A stretch of 64,000 nt of DNA from Breviolum minutum Mf 1.05b.01 (lineage: Eukaryota > Sar > Dinophyceae > Suessiales > Symbiodiniaceae): assembly GCA_000507305.1 (NCBI GenBank), contig DF240209.1, forward strand, positions 14,885 through 78,884, written 5' to 3'. Position 1 is the stretch's first letter. Every line of letters begins with the position of its first letter. Shown here one piece after another: positions 21,742 through 32,906 of this stretch. The notes below the pieces were generated by a model. It ran no database searches, was not told the DNA's origin, and saw only the letters and a list, made by a program, of their open reading frames with translations. The translations under genes were made by a program, and so were the position numbers.

Positions 21742-22212
21742 TTGATGGATAGATATTTTCCGAGCACTCCGGAATATCCATCGGAATAGAGAAAGTCACA
21801 ACCTTCAAGACTTGCTGCCCAATGCGAACGCGAGCATTGACTCGATCGAACAACTGCAGCTGGCGCATAGAATCCAATCAATCCCAGGATACGTCTCTTT
21901 TACTATCTACCATTCTTTCTGAAATAGAAGATACAGGATTCCTACATCAGGACAGCATGCGATTAAGCAAGGTAGCATTTCTGTGCTTTAGAATATATGT
22001 GCAACTACTTCAGGTTCTGGTGGTACCGGCAATGTCGCCCACATGAGCAAACGCCATAGTGTCAAAGCTCTTGTTGAGGCATGATGGTTTTGGAGCTATT
22101 GAAAGATCGGCAATTGAAAGGTAGAAGAAAGGCTCCCATTAATGAATTTCCATTTAGGAGCTTCTGGTATGAACTCTGCATGGGAGCTGCTAAGCTATTA
22201 TCTCGCATGAGC
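21742..22212 (+). CDS. Two exons, product unknown
   Basis: An open stretch from 21742 (exon start probably about 21751-21755 after GATAG) encodes FRALRNIHRNRESHNLQDLL, PNANASIDSIEQLQLAHRIQ and SIPGYVSF. About 200 bases on, after a TTGAG acceptor, 22081-22212 encodes MMVLELLKDRQLKGRRKAPI, NEFPFRSFWYELCMGAAKLL and SRMS, then TAG. Both have protein-like composition without being in a repeat. The overlapping second frame of the first segment is also open. Product not recognised. Confidence 0.42.
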
Positions 22213-22689
22213 TAGACTTCAGGCATTGGTTGGGTGTTGCTTTGCGTGTTCAAATAAAGAAGCTAAGACAAGTGAAACAGAAACCAGGAACGAGAGAACA
22301 TCATCTTGTGGTTTCACATAATTTCCTGTCCAAGGAACAAACATGAGGCAATGAATAAATTCACTCAAGACTGTTTTCGCAAGCATTTTAATTTCTAGCT
22401 TCAATCATCACTTTTGATGGGACAAACAACCATCAAACGATGGATAAACTTGGCTAAGAACTATATAAATTTAAAATGATGGCAGTCGAAAGAAAGGACA
22501 TCTCAAAGATTGTCTCTCTAGATGATGCTGGCAGGCCTTATGGTGCCTTCCATTTTTCTTGGCACTATGTATATATGTATATATTATAATTCATACAAGC
22601 TGTTTTCAACAAGAAGAACAAACACAAAAACACTGGTGGAACAGAAGATGAAATTACGATAATTTCACGATAAACTTGACAATGCTGTG

Positions 22690-23460
22690 AAACTGAAACC
22701 TGTATGAAACCTGTTGCTAGTTTCGTTGGATTGGATTTAATTGAACTTCGATTTTGAAAAAAATTAGAACATAGTCAAAAAGCCTACATGCATTTGCAGT
22801 GAAACCTGCAACAAACCTACATGAGCGAAAGTGTGATGTCATGAAAAACACAAAACTATATAACTTATCTGTGTATATATGTATATATACACATATACAG
22901 CCTAAAAAACTCAAGCCAACAACTAGATTAAAGTTTGACAGATTTCAAACAATATATACAGTACATTTCTTAGAATCTGGCATGATTCGTCGATGAATTT
23001 GCCATCATTTTGGTTTGCAATGAATCTGCATCATTGTAGCCTGAATTAATCTGACATGAATTTGCTGTGCTGTTTCAGCAGTTTGCTTGACAAGCCAGAC
23101 AGTTGGAAACACACGAAGCCCGCATGAAACGGACCTGAATCCTGCATGCAAACAAAAGAAGCCTTCCAAGTCTCTTTTTGTTGTGTCTGGTTCCGGTGTG
23201 TACTGCAAATATTTACGCGTAACATGTTCGCGAAATTATATAGAGAGTTTCTTGGAGCTATGAAACCCTGAAGAAAATAAGTAATGTCTTTGACGAAACA
23301 ATTTACACAAATGTAAATGAATCCAGCATGAAAGCTACATGAAACTAAAAACCCACGGTTGAATGAAACCTTCAAGAATATTGTTGGACAGAATGTTTGA
23401 ACGGAGGTCTCATGCAGGTTTGGTGTAGGCTTCATGCAGATTTCATAAAGCTTTGATGCG
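22690..23460. repeat. Dispersed short repeats, CATGAAACCTG type
   Basis: Copies of a short motif (GAAACCTGTATGAAACCTG, GTGAAACCTGCAACAAACC, GCATGAAACGGACC, CATGAAAGCTACATGAAAC) recur irregularly, and inverted copies (CATGCAGGTTTGGTG, TTCATGCAGATTTCAT) appear at the right end. The surroundings are AT-rich and I see no exon. It resembles a decayed minisatellite or part of a low-copy element. Confidence 0.5.
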
Positions 23461-24559
23461 GGATAGGCTACAGCTGACTACAACAAATCTTCATTACGAA
23501 GTTGGCAGCGCATCATCAAACTTTTGAAAGTAATTAGGATCTCTGCTTGCCATTTCTTCAGTTTTGCTTCATCTCCTTTCGAAATATGATGACACAATAT
23601 TAATTGATTAATTCAAAAGGCGTCAAAGCATGTGTTTTCTCGATTCAGAATTATAAATCGAAATCGAGTTCCGCATTTTTAGTGGTTTTCGAGTTTTCAA
23701 AAACACCCAAACCGACAACCCAGACCGCCATGCAGTTGTTAACGCTCTGATTGATGGGTTGTGCATCCAGCCAACAACTCACCAAGCTAAAGCTGCGAGC
23801 ACTTCTAGGTGTTAGTACTCCACATTTCTCCAAATCTGTGCGTATTATTTCTCCACTGCCAAACGGGCCTATTTGTCAAAGGGTTCTTTTTGTGGAATGT
23901 AGGCACGCTGGTGGGTGGGCCGGCCAGGGTTGCCATGCGTCCTATTGTGTCTCCTTTTTTGTTTCCTTTAAAGACCTATGTGTTTCTATGTGGGTTCTAT
24001 GTGTTTTTGAGGCCGAAAGATTTTGACATTGTCTATCGGAGTTTGTCGTCTATGCCGGTAGAATTACAGTGTTTTCATTTGACGCAGGGCGCTTTCAGGC
24101 GAGGCGGTGCTCCGGTGCTCCGGTTGTGTCTCGAGATTCGACATGTTTCTCGAAGGAAACTTTGAATCTGCCAGAACTTTGCTCGCCTATCAATCTCTAT
24201 TTAGAAGCGTGTTTATTAATTTTCTGTCTAAGGATTGAATTAAATTGTGTCCGGGCAGAAGCTGTTGGGTGTTTGACAGGTTGTAAACATCTTAGTCAGA
24301 CAGGATGGTTTTCCCTCCTATTTGTTGGCATTTTGAATCTGCGGTTTTCCGCGCTGTTGGTGTTTCCCGTTTTTCTGGAGGCGCTGACTTCTATTTGCCA
24401 TCACGGCGCGTATGGAGTATGAACACGTGGTGCACTCAGGCTCTGTCATCTATTGACCCGGTATTAATCCAGCTGGATGAAGGTGGATACTTTTCCCCCA
24501 ATATGGAAGTGGATACACGAGTACAACGACACCTAGGACTACGAGTACAGCCGGAAGGA

Positions 24560-24650
24560 CAGCAACAACAACAACAACTACAACAACTGCTACTACTACT
24601 GCTACTGCTACTGCTACTGCTACTGCTACTGCTACTAGTACCTCCGCTAG
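24560..24650. repeat. CAA then CTACTG trinucleotide tract
   Basis: A short (CAA)n run is followed by (CTACTG)n. The + frame gives poly-Gln then poly-Leu. The minus frames give poly-Ser or poly-Val. No flanking coding evidence convinces me that it is translated. Confidence 0.85.
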
Positions 24651-25188
24651 TAGGAGGCACTTCCAGAGGGCAAATGCAGGCCTGACGCGCTTTGCTGAGA
24701 ACATTTTGATCATTCCACCAAGGATGGCACACAGGAGCTTCTAATTGACTCTGCCCAGGACCCTAACGTGCTTTTTTGGTCCGGAGAACTGGAGAACTGC
24801 TTGAACACTTCAAGCCTTTGAAACCTATATGCACTCCACACGTCCACACGCTCAATATTTTCATTTCTGCTCCTTGAAGGACAGGGGAGTAGCCAACAGA
24901 GGTTGTACAAGTAACGGCAAGAGTAGTGCAGAAGTCATTCCTCCGTTGTCCTGATGGGAGCCTATCCTCCTATGGCTATGCGCAACTTTTACAATTGAGT
25001 TTCTTGATTTGCTTACTTGTTGCAGTACTGGCTTTGTAGATTGATGTATACACCGTTCAATGCCATTGTGTTTTTTGGCTTCTGCCACATGATGAGGCCT
25101 TTAAAGTTTGTTGTAGTTGTCCATATTCGTAAGTACTGAAAGTGTTCAGTATTCTAGCTGCCAGCTTGGTTTTCGGTATGATTGATTT

Positions 25189-25404
25189 GTTGTGGACCAA
25201 GAGGAGAAGACTGCGAAGCACACTCGGCACCTTCTTTTAGCAGCGAGGTTGGGAGCATCCCTCGCAGCGCTTTCTGGTTTCCATAGAAGACGAGAATGCC
25301 TGATCTTTTTCGAATTTGAAGGAGAGGATTCACTACTTGCCTCTGATGTGATCCCTTTGGTCTCCAAGTTAAAAAAAGTCAGCAACGAAATCGGCTACGT
25401 ATAA
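25189..25404 (+). CDS. Short open frame, possible exon
   Basis: A 70-codon frame beginning MDQEEKTAKHTRHLLLAARL continues through LAALSGFHRRRECLIFFEFE to a TAA. The first part is charged and helix-prone. A minus-strand frame over the same bases is also open, so the strand is not certain. It sits directly before the candidate secreted-protein gene. Confidence 0.3.
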   Translation, partial: VVDQEEKTAKHTRHLLLAARLGASLAALSGFHRRRECLIFFEFEGEDSLLASDVIPLVSKLKKVSNEIGYV

Positions 25405-25438
25405 GCGGAATTCCTTCAAACTGTTCACTGCCAGCTCA

Positions 25439-25792
25439 ATGTCCTGGAGGCTTACTTTCTTCTTCTCCCATGGTGTGCTGATTATTTTGGCCTCTGGTGC
25501 TCTAGGGTGGCAGGCCGCAGCAGGGTCCGTCACATGCTTGGAGCCCGGAGTTGAGGCAACTTATTCATCATGGTGTCAAGACAAGTAAATTTTGAGCGAC
25601 ATCTTGTTTACTCTGGTAAGGGGTAACGAGCCTTGAAGCTGTCAGCCTCGAAAATGCTATGACAAAACCAAAAAGCCTAGCACACTTCTCGTTGCAGACG
25701 GGAACAGCCTTCACGTTGCACTGGAGCCCCACCCCATTCCCACTACAGATGACGACCTCATGGTGGATCATCTTCACACCAGCATGGTTTGA
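25439..25792 (+). CDS. Candidate secreted or membrane-anchored protein, two exons
   Basis: An ATG at 25439 opens a frame with a hydrophobic leader (MSWRLTFFFSHGVLIILASG, then ALGWQAAAG) followed by a short mature part with one cysteine (VTCLEPGVEATYSSW). A GTCAAG donor at 25575 joins in phase to exon 25698-25792 after TTGCAG, which encodes GNSLHVALEPHPIPTTDDDL and MVDHLHTSM. There the frame either stops at TGA or continues through a GTTTGA donor. The leader looks like a signal peptide or signal anchor. Downstream exons at 26.4-26.6 kb may belong to it. No family is recognised. Confidence 0.45.
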
Positions 25793-26404
25793 GCCTGAAT
25801 GTGTGCATCTTTTGAACGTGTCAGTAGGAAACTATAGGAAGTGCGGACACTGAACGCAAGCAAAAGTTCTTAGTCTAAACTTCGTGCTCCAAACAAAGAG
25901 AGTCTAAACAAAGTCTAGTTTCTTGTGGCGACCGATTCACACACTGTGCGTGCGTGCTTCTAAATTCATTGTTCGAGAACGATCCTGTCAAGGCTGGGCG
26001 ATTTTCTATGTTTGCTCCTGGTGGTGCTTTCGTGGTTTGGGTCTTGCCCGTGCGCCTTTCATTCTGTCGGAAGACGTTAACAAGTTCTGTTCTGGACGAA
26101 CATCGGACACCAAACAGATACGATTTCTCTCAATGATGCCGAGCTGCTCTCAATTCCAGTTTTAGATTTCATGACTAAAGTCCACAATCTCCCCCCGAAT
26201 TGCAGAAGTTATTTTCCCGCTCAAAGGGAGATGTCGTCATATGTTCAGTTGGGTTGCTGAACTTCAGAAATCTGCAGGCTTCTGACCATGTTCGCAGCAA
26301 CCAGGTATTTGTCGGATTTTGCTGGTGAGAGTCACCAAAGTCTGTCGAGGTACATCCAGCTTTGCCTGCATGAGAGACAGGCGCGCAATTCGTAGATTCC
26401 AAAG

Positions 26405-26601
26405 GTCCGCAAGAGTAGCAGCTCGAATTGCTGCGAAAGCAACTCTAGTCATGCAATTTGCATGTGCAATGTCAGATGGCCATGTTCTGCAAACTGTCTG
26501 GAAAGTCCAGCGTGTATCCCAAGGCAAGGTTGGGTGACTCAAACCCGAGCATCTTGACAGAGATCCTACCTGACATTTGTCGCCTGGCCAAATTTCTGTG
26601 A
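26405..26601 (+). CDS. Two exon-like segments, product unknown
   Basis: 26405-26504 follows a CCAAAG acceptor and encodes SARVAARIAAKATLVMQFAC and AMSDGHVLQTVWK before a GTCCAG donor. 26511-26601 encodes VYPKARLGDSNPSILTEILP, then DICRLAKFL and TGA. The six-base gap between them cannot be a normal intron, so the two are alternatives or lie in different frames of one exon. Product not recognised. Confidence 0.35.
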
Positions 26602-26872
26602 TGCTGGATGGCCGGCCTAAATGGCCCCCACCCATTTCTGTTCAAGAGACACTCTTTTGTGACTTGCAGTGTGTATATTCTGATGTTTTCTGGAGTACCT
26701 TTCGGGCTCTTCCTCAGAAACCCCCTTTACCAAGGCACATCCTGCGAATTTTTGTTTCCACTTTCCAAAAACAATGCGACGAGTGATCAGTGATTAGTCG
26801 CTTTGTGTCAAAAGCATAAGAAACGAGCCACACAAAAACGTCGTGTCTGACTGTTCAACTGTTTGACGCCAG

Positions 26873-27529
26873 TCTTTGGAGTCCTTTCCTTGATCTACAT
26901 CATCGTGACCCTCGTAGCTGAGATCCTCCTTTGCAGGCTCGGGTTATCTCAATCACAGGGTTTTTCATTTTAGACCCATGCTTCACCTGATGAATTTTTC
27001 ACTTAAAAACTGTACCTTTGAAAGGCTTGAGAGTCTTTTTCACAAACAGGTTTATCTGTAGGGTTTTCCTCTTCAGAAAAATAAGCTGCGCAAGTCTTGG
27101 CTTGGCATCCTGCACACAAAAACGCAGAAGATTCATATGAGTAGCCGACAATATTTCTGGAAGGTGTGAGTACTAAGGAGCGCCAGCGACAAGCGCGCAG
27201 GGTCTATAGACATGCTTGCGAAGCTCGAGCTTGTAGAAGACGCCCCAAACGCAACAGTAAAGCCCAAACAGCAAAGGCCAAGCCGAGGCCAAACCCATGA
27301 AACCAGGCAGAGGAAACCCCTACAGGTAAGTTTGTTGGAGGAAAGAAATTTCAGTTGGAAACTCACTAAAGTCTTCATTGGCGCAGTGTTCCAAAAGTTT
27401 GAACTAGCCATCTGTGTGGCAGGCACTTGCAGCATGTTTGGTATTCTTCAGAGCCGATGGAGACCCCAACAGCTTGTGCAGTTGCCCCTTGGACATAGAC
27501 AACTGGTTTGTCAATTGCGACCCAAATAG
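26873..27529 (+). CDS. Membrane protein exons; long frame with one in-frame TGA
   Basis: Exon 26873-26936, after GACGCCAG, encodes one membrane helix (FGVLSLIYIIVTLVAEILLC) and ends before GC. From a TCTTCAG acceptor at 27077 a frame runs to 27529: KNKLRKSWLGILHTKTQK, IHMSSRQYFWKV, a TGA at 27167-27169, then LRSASDKRAGSIDMLAKLEL, VEDAPNATVKPKQQRPSRG and on to a second hydrophobic stretch (VFIGAVFQKFELAICVAG). Apart from that TGA about 150 codons are open. The TGA may be a nonsense mutation (pseudogene), a selenocysteine codon, or a sign that two exons are involved. The phase of the helix exon does not fit directly, so an exon between may be missing. Product unknown. Confidence 0.42.
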
Positions 27530-27715
27530 AGATGTTGTTTCGCCACAACTCCACAACCATTTCAAAATTTCATTACGTTTTTGGCCGCATTTTGTGCTCT
27601 GGTTCATCTTCCTTGGTCTATGGTTTCCTTGTCTCCAAAAGACTCCAAAACATGTAAAACTTTGACAGCAAATTGCGAGTGTTTATTGTTCATTGAACAT
27701 AAGCCACTTCGACAG

Positions 27716-27898
27716 CTTCAATTGGGCTGCGGGGCAAAGAAAGTGCATGTTCCCAAACCGTGGGTTCAGCACGTGGGCCGAGTTCTTGATCCTGGTCTCC
27801 TTGTTGACTTGCTGCCGAGGCGAGGGGAGAGCAAAGCACTTTGCAACAAAAACAGGGAAATACGAGAATGCTGCGAGATACTCGTGACACGTCCACCT
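27716..27898 (+). CDS. Exon-like segment before a TA-rich repeat
   Basis: After a TTCGACAG acceptor the frame encodes LQLGCGAKKVHVPKPWVQHV, GRVLDPGLLVDLLPRRGES and NREIRECCEILVTR. It then runs into a TACATA repeat, where coding composition ends. Another frame over the right half (GRAKHFATKTGKYENAARYS) is also open. Product not recognised. Confidence 0.35.
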
Positions 27899-28045
27899 AT
27901 ATTTATATGTACATATATACATATTTATACAATTTTAAACATATACACATGCATTTTCAAATACATATACGTGTACATATACAGATTCATTTCCATATAC
28001 ATCTAGGTATACATATACATATGCATATACCTATGCATAAAAACA
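27899..28045. repeat. TACATA/TATACA repeat
   Basis: Irregular TACATATACATAT units over about 145 bases. Open frames crossing it (tyrosine, isoleucine and histidine rich) are not coding. Confidence 0.85.
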
Positions 28046-28319
28046 TACATACGCACTGTCCCACACAAAATCTATCTGATCGTATGTAGTTACTAAAAAG
28101 CAAGAGATTTATGTTTGGGATCGACAAGCAGGCAAAGTAGGTTGAACAGATTTTTTTGTGCCGCGTATTTGGTTTGCTTGGACCTGGAAGAATCTGTTTG
28201 CTTGGCAGGAATCTGCATCTACACGGTGACGCCTTGCATGCCTTTGCCGGCCTAAGGGTAGTCTCTGGCAACATGCAGCAAGTGATGTTGAAATAGTTTC
28301 TTGTTTCTGCTGGAAATTG

Positions 28320-28637
28320 AGAGCAAACACATTGAAACTTGTGTTCAGGAATGCAGGAATTATGAAACTGTCAGAACAAACCTTTGATTGGCCAAATTTC
28401 GACAGCACTGTACCAGGAATCTTTGGGCAAAAATACAGAATGCTTATGCAGCTTTGCCACTCTCTTCAATGCCGGTTATTTTCCTGGCTCAGAGTAGCAT
28501 TTCTTTGCCGCAGATTCACCAGACGTGATGCAGCGTTGTGCCTATATCACAAATCTGTGCCCATGCAAGCGCATTGCCAGCGCGGGGCTAAGCTTGGCTT
28601 TGAAGCCAGCAATCTTGCAATTTGGGTCTGCCAATAA
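28320..28637 (+). CDS. Open frame of 106 codons, uncertain
   Basis: The frame encodes LKLVFRNAGIMKLSEQTF, DWPNFDSTVPGIFGQKYRML and FTRRDAALCLYHKSVP before TAA. The first half has protein-like composition. No splice signals decide the borders. It lies directly upstream of the plastid-targeted gene. Confidence 0.28.
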   Translation, partial: RANTLKLVFRNAGIMKLSEQTFDWPNFDSTVPGIFGQKYRMLMQLCHSLQCRLFSWLRVAFLCRRFTRRDAALCLYHKSVPMQAHCQRGAKLGFEASNLAIWVCQ

Positions 28638-28954
28638 ATAATGCGTTTGAATCATCGAAAGACACAAAACTGTGGCCCTGGGTTTTGTGGATAAGGCCTT
28701 CAGCTGTGCAGGTCGAGGCGCCCTTGCCTTTGCTACTTTGTGGAGATGGAACCACCACAGTTTTTAATCAGCGGCTGTATTCACATAGCGACTGTGTTCA
28801 TCAAACTCCGAGAAACACTGTATCTTCTACCAAGTTATTTGAACTTGAGGTTTTGCCGGTTGTAGTTTATCCGAATATTTGTGGCTTTCTGAGACCAAGA
28901 AATTTCTCCCCCCAGTCGGCTGCGCAGCCGCCCGTTCACATTGCCTTGCGCGCT

Positions 28955-31315
28955 ATGCGCGCTGGTGGCCTTAGTTTGCTCGGTTTGCTGTTGCTGCCCA
29001 CTCTGGTCTTCGTGGGTCCATGGAGCGGGCAAAATGGGCACAATGCACCACGAGTGGCAAGGTCAGCTGGACCACCAGGACTACAGAAGGCACTTGGCTT
29101 CGTTTTTGGAAGCCACGCCTGTTTCAATTGTTTCCTATAACAGTTTGAAGCTTGGTGACACAGATGTTGTGCAACTGTGTCTCTTTGTGTGGGAGGCAAG
29201 ATTTATGGGGCGTTGGGTGGATTGGAAGCCTGTGATGCAAGAAGCTTCGAAGGCAGAAGAGGTTGGCGGTGATATGCCATTGGGCACCTTGGCAAAAGAT
29301 TCAAATCAGCAGAAGGCGATTCGATGTGCACATTCACAAATGGAGTGATCCCGTCTCACAAAGGTGCACGTTCAAAGCACTTAGATTGTAGTCTTTCCTC
29401 CTCAGACATGTTTGGCTTTGCTGCTACATTCTCATGACTTTCAACGGGTCAATCTCAAAATCGCACCGCAAGTTTTGGGAATTGGTTGTGCAAAACAGAT
29501 ATATGTTTTTTTTTGAGATGCATTCTGCAGAGGTAAGCCAGAGGGTACACCAATTTTCACAAAAAGACTTGCACGACAGTAGAGTAGATAGGTCTTTTGA
29601 CTTCGATTGGTCGATTCGTGGAGTTTCGTTGCCTTGGTTAGGAATCCGCTTCAGCATGAGGGAGGACGGGGCCTTTGTGATCACTGAGATCATTAGTGAC
29701 CTGGCAGATAAAGTGAACCGCGAAGCCGGGCCCGGTCTTCACTAAGCCTAGAAATGCAGACGAAAAATCTCACCGAGGCCTACACGTGACCTAGTTTTCA
29801 ATGGTCAAACGGTCGAACCAATGGTTAGAAATCTAATGATCAGCAACTAGGTGCATAATCTGCTAACAAGCCAGTTCTAAGGAACACGTATATCAGAACA
29901 CATACACTGGCATACACACCACATACACACCACATATCACACATACGTGCATTGCACACATCCGTGCATTGCACACATGCCACATCAGCGAGGTGGCGGG
30001 TCCGCTTCAGCTGGCACATTAGAGGTGCAGGTTGGAAATATCATTCATGCCGTCAGCTGCGAGGCTGGACAAATTTGAGTCTGATAGGTGTCATCCATGT
30101 CCACAAGTGTCCACAGCTTGGCTTCATTTTGGAGTTTTGAGTTTCTGTCCTCAATTTTAATCACTAGATTCACTATGACTCACTGAGATCACAGGAATTT
30201 CTTCTTTGAACCTCAGTTGTTTCTCCTGGTCCTTGTGCGGACGACTTGATCAGATTGGCGGACGAAAAGATGTGACCACAGCCGACGAGGTGGATTCTGT
30301 GGAACAGCTGACCCAGGCCATCATTGGTTTGTTTAAAGTTTAATCTCATGAATTATCTACTGATGCCATCTGCTCCAAAATTCATAGGCAATTTTCCTTT
30401 TTCTAGGGTTCCATCTCTGACTCCAATCCTAGGATTTTGCGGAGCTTTGTCGGTCATGTTTGATGGATGTGTGTAGACGCCCAGTCGCCCGTGAAAGGCG
30501 ATCCTGTCAAATTCTGAATCTTGGCATCCAACTTTGAGGATCATGGCAATTGCCCATTGCTATCCTCCGGAATAGCGTAAGGCAGCCTTCACTGTGCAGT
30601 CCTGATCAGAAACGAGATGGATGAGATTTGCTAGTGTTGATGATGCGCTGGTACAAGAAGACATTTGGTACAGTTCCTCTAAAATCTATTTATCTATTTG
30701 CAGGTTTCAAAGAACAGACACATCAGAGATGTTGTGGAATGGGTCAATCTGCACAATATGCACGCGCTGTATTACCTGGTTGCACTGCTGTGCGCGGTTA
30801 TATAGCCTTGGGAAATTTGAAATATGCGATGCTCAGTTAGATCCTCCCCTTTTGTCCAAGGACGAAGTGGTGATGTTGCTGGTGGAGAAGCCCGATGAGG
30901 GAGCATTAGGTTCCGTGAGCTTCCTGACCAATGTTGCCCAAGGATTCTAGTGCTGCCAGGGACCCAGCTTGCAGCCAAGTACTTTGTGAGAGATCACACG
31001 CTTTGAGTCTTTATATCTTGTGTCAACAAGTTGTTTTTATCTTACATTCGGACTCTTCTTGTTCTCTGTTTCTCTGGCTTTCCATTTCTTGTAGTATTTG
31101 TTCCTCGTGAAGGTTTCCGTAGTGCTGCGGTGAACATTATCATTTGTGACATATTGATTGTCACAGGAAGTGAATGCATGCCACGTGTTTGGACCCTGGA
31201 CAATCCAGGTCTATCTGACTGTATCCACCACTTTGGCCTTCATCGATGTCTCTGAAAAGCAATGGCCAAATGACCACGAGACATTTCACCCTTCGCAGCG
31301 AAAAAGAGATGTGCC

Positions 31316-31366
<51 letters not shown>

Positions 31367-32101
31367 CGACGATGACGACGACAATGAGAATGACGATGAC
31401 GATGACGATGACGGTTCAACGATGTCCCGAAATTTTTGCTTCATTGATCTGATTTCCTCACTAAGTCCAATTGATGCCTTGAATGATATGAATGAAGGGA
31501 GGTACAATGCTGTGTCCTTGTGCATTCTGCAGATCAGAGGAAGGGTACCGGACCTGCGGCTCTGGCCTGTGAAATTCAGTTTAAATAGGCATAACGAATC
31601 CTGGGAAAACGAGCTTCCAGGTCAACACGAACATTAAACAAGATCCATTGGCTTTGCCACAAGCCCTCAACTTCCTCAACCTATCAAAACGAAGCTGCTT
31701 GAGCAGATCCCTTGCACAGGTAGCCGGCTCACCACGCTGGCCCAAATACAAGGCACAGACGGGTCCGCCCTTGGCAATTGCAGATCTCAAAATGTTCTCT
31801 TCCAAAGAGCATGGCCGCATAGCTTGTATTTTATGACTGCTATGATGAGTATGACTATGAACAGAATCAGACTGAATCTCCTTCAGACGGAATCATTCAC
31901 CAGAGAGCCTGGACTGCCAGCTTTTTGACACCCTGGTCGGTGCTAGAGGAGATGATGTAGATTTGGCCTTCGAGGTTCTTTTAGTCTTCTTTTACTTTTA
32001 CCTCAATGGATTTTCAATCAAAAGAAACATAGCTTTTCCCCTGTTTGCAGAGTGTCTCTGCGACCACTAATCGAGGGGCTTTCGGATGGGAGGAAACATA
32101 A
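28955..32101 (+). CDS. Plastid-targeted PDZ-domain protein (multi-exon)
   Basis: The ATG at 28955 opens MRAGGLSLLGLLLLPTLVFV followed by GPWSGQNGHNAPRVARSA. This is a signal peptide then a Ser/Ala/Arg-rich transit peptide starting with FVGP, the dinoflagellate plastid targeting pattern. Further exons: about 29590-29720 (LPWLGIRFSMREDGAFVITE), 29778-29823 (RDLVFNGQTVEPM), 30254-30326 (VTTADEVDSVEQLTQAI), 30837-30914 (LLSKDEVVMLLVEKPDEGA), 31887-31974 (SLDCQLFDTLVGARGDDVDL), and 32051-32101 (SVSATTNRGAFGWEET then TAA). Segments two to four together look like one PDZ domain: the LGIRF carboxylate-binding loop, the DLVFNGQ turn and a final helix. Phase agrees between 29778-29823 and 30254-30326, and between the last two exons; the others are inferred from order. 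PDZ domains bind protein C-termini. The catalytic or other domain, if any, is not identified. Confidence 0.6.
31315..31413. repeat. (GAT)n/(GAC)n trinucleotide tract
   Basis: About 65 bases of ATGATG repeats are followed by GACGACGATGAC variants. It lies between exons of the PDZ gene. The frame giving poly-Asp is open on both sides (QRKRDVP before, NENDDD after), so translation cannot be excluded, but an intron location is simpler. Confidence 0.9.
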
Positions 32102-32334
32102 TAGCTGCATACTCTTTATTGAGTTACAGTTCTTCCCCTGACTTCCATCATCTTCGCTAGCTTAACCCTCTCAATGCGTAATGCGTGACACGATCAAAGA
32201 GCAAATTGACAGAGCTCTGCAAACCCTTCTCAACCGCTGGTGTCGGAGGCTTCCTAGAGCTCTTTCTGAGCAGTTTCACGCTCAATTCCTAGTAGAGAAA
32301 CTGCTCGTGTGGGAGAAATAGATGCTTTGAAGCT

Positions 32335-32598
32335 TTGGTCGTGTCCAAGAAGCCTTGGGAGTACCTTCTATACATTTTCCTAGTATATTCCATCCTGAAC
32401 ATACATGTGAGTCTGAATGAGGAACGTCAGAGGTGTGACCTTCATGAGTGGAAGATCTTAGCTCCTGAAAACATTAAACCAGCCGCCCATCGTTTGCACA
32501 TTTTTTGTGAAACCCACAGCCTGCGACTCTCGCTTGGCCAGAGTGGTGAAATCTTCACTTTGCTCGGCATTGGTGTCCGGACACCGAGTTTGCTGTAA
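32335..32598 (+). CDS. Open frame with one hydrophobic segment, uncertain
   Basis: The frame contains KKPWEYLLYIFLVYSILNI followed by charged sequence (SLNEERQRCDLHEWKILAPE, NIKPAAHRLHIFCETHS) and a TAA. It follows the PDZ gene stop by about 230 bases. No splice borders could be set. Confidence 0.3.
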   Translation: MVVSKKPWEYLLYIFLVYSILNIHVSLNEERQRCDLHEWKILAPENIKPAAHRLHIFCETHSLRLSLGQSGEIFTLLGIGVRTPSLL

Positions 32599-32771
32599 AG
32601 GCCATGGTACTGTAGTTTCTGAAAGAAGGTAGTGTTCCTTCTTTGGGGGCGCAGGTGTTTTCCACGGACTGTTTCTGTAGTCGCTTGAATTGGAAGCGTG
32701 CATATTCACACTCCCTGGCATTCAGGCTTGCCTTCGGCATTTTTTGTTGTGAAAATAAATACCCTTTGGGG

Positions 32772-32841
32772 AACTAACATATCCCACCTTTGGACAAGGA
32801 AAATCATCTTCAAAATTGACTTTTCAGGGGATATGTTAGTT
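32772..32841. repeat. Perfect 14-bp inverted repeat
   Basis: AACTAACATATCCC at 32772-32785 is the exact reverse complement of GGGATATGTTAGTT at 32828-32841. The arms are separated by 42 bases. The unit could form a hairpin or be a remnant of a small inverted-repeat element. Confidence 0.75.
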
Positions 32842-32906
32842 TTGGAGAGGGTACGATACGTTTTCCTCTCAATGGTTGAGTGTGAGCTCTCAAGCACTAT
32901 CAGATT

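Noticed and set aside
31158-31637. 159-codon frame with a long poly-Asp run
   Set aside because: It rests on the GAT repeat. The flanks have weak coding character, and the PDZ gene exons around it suggest an intron.
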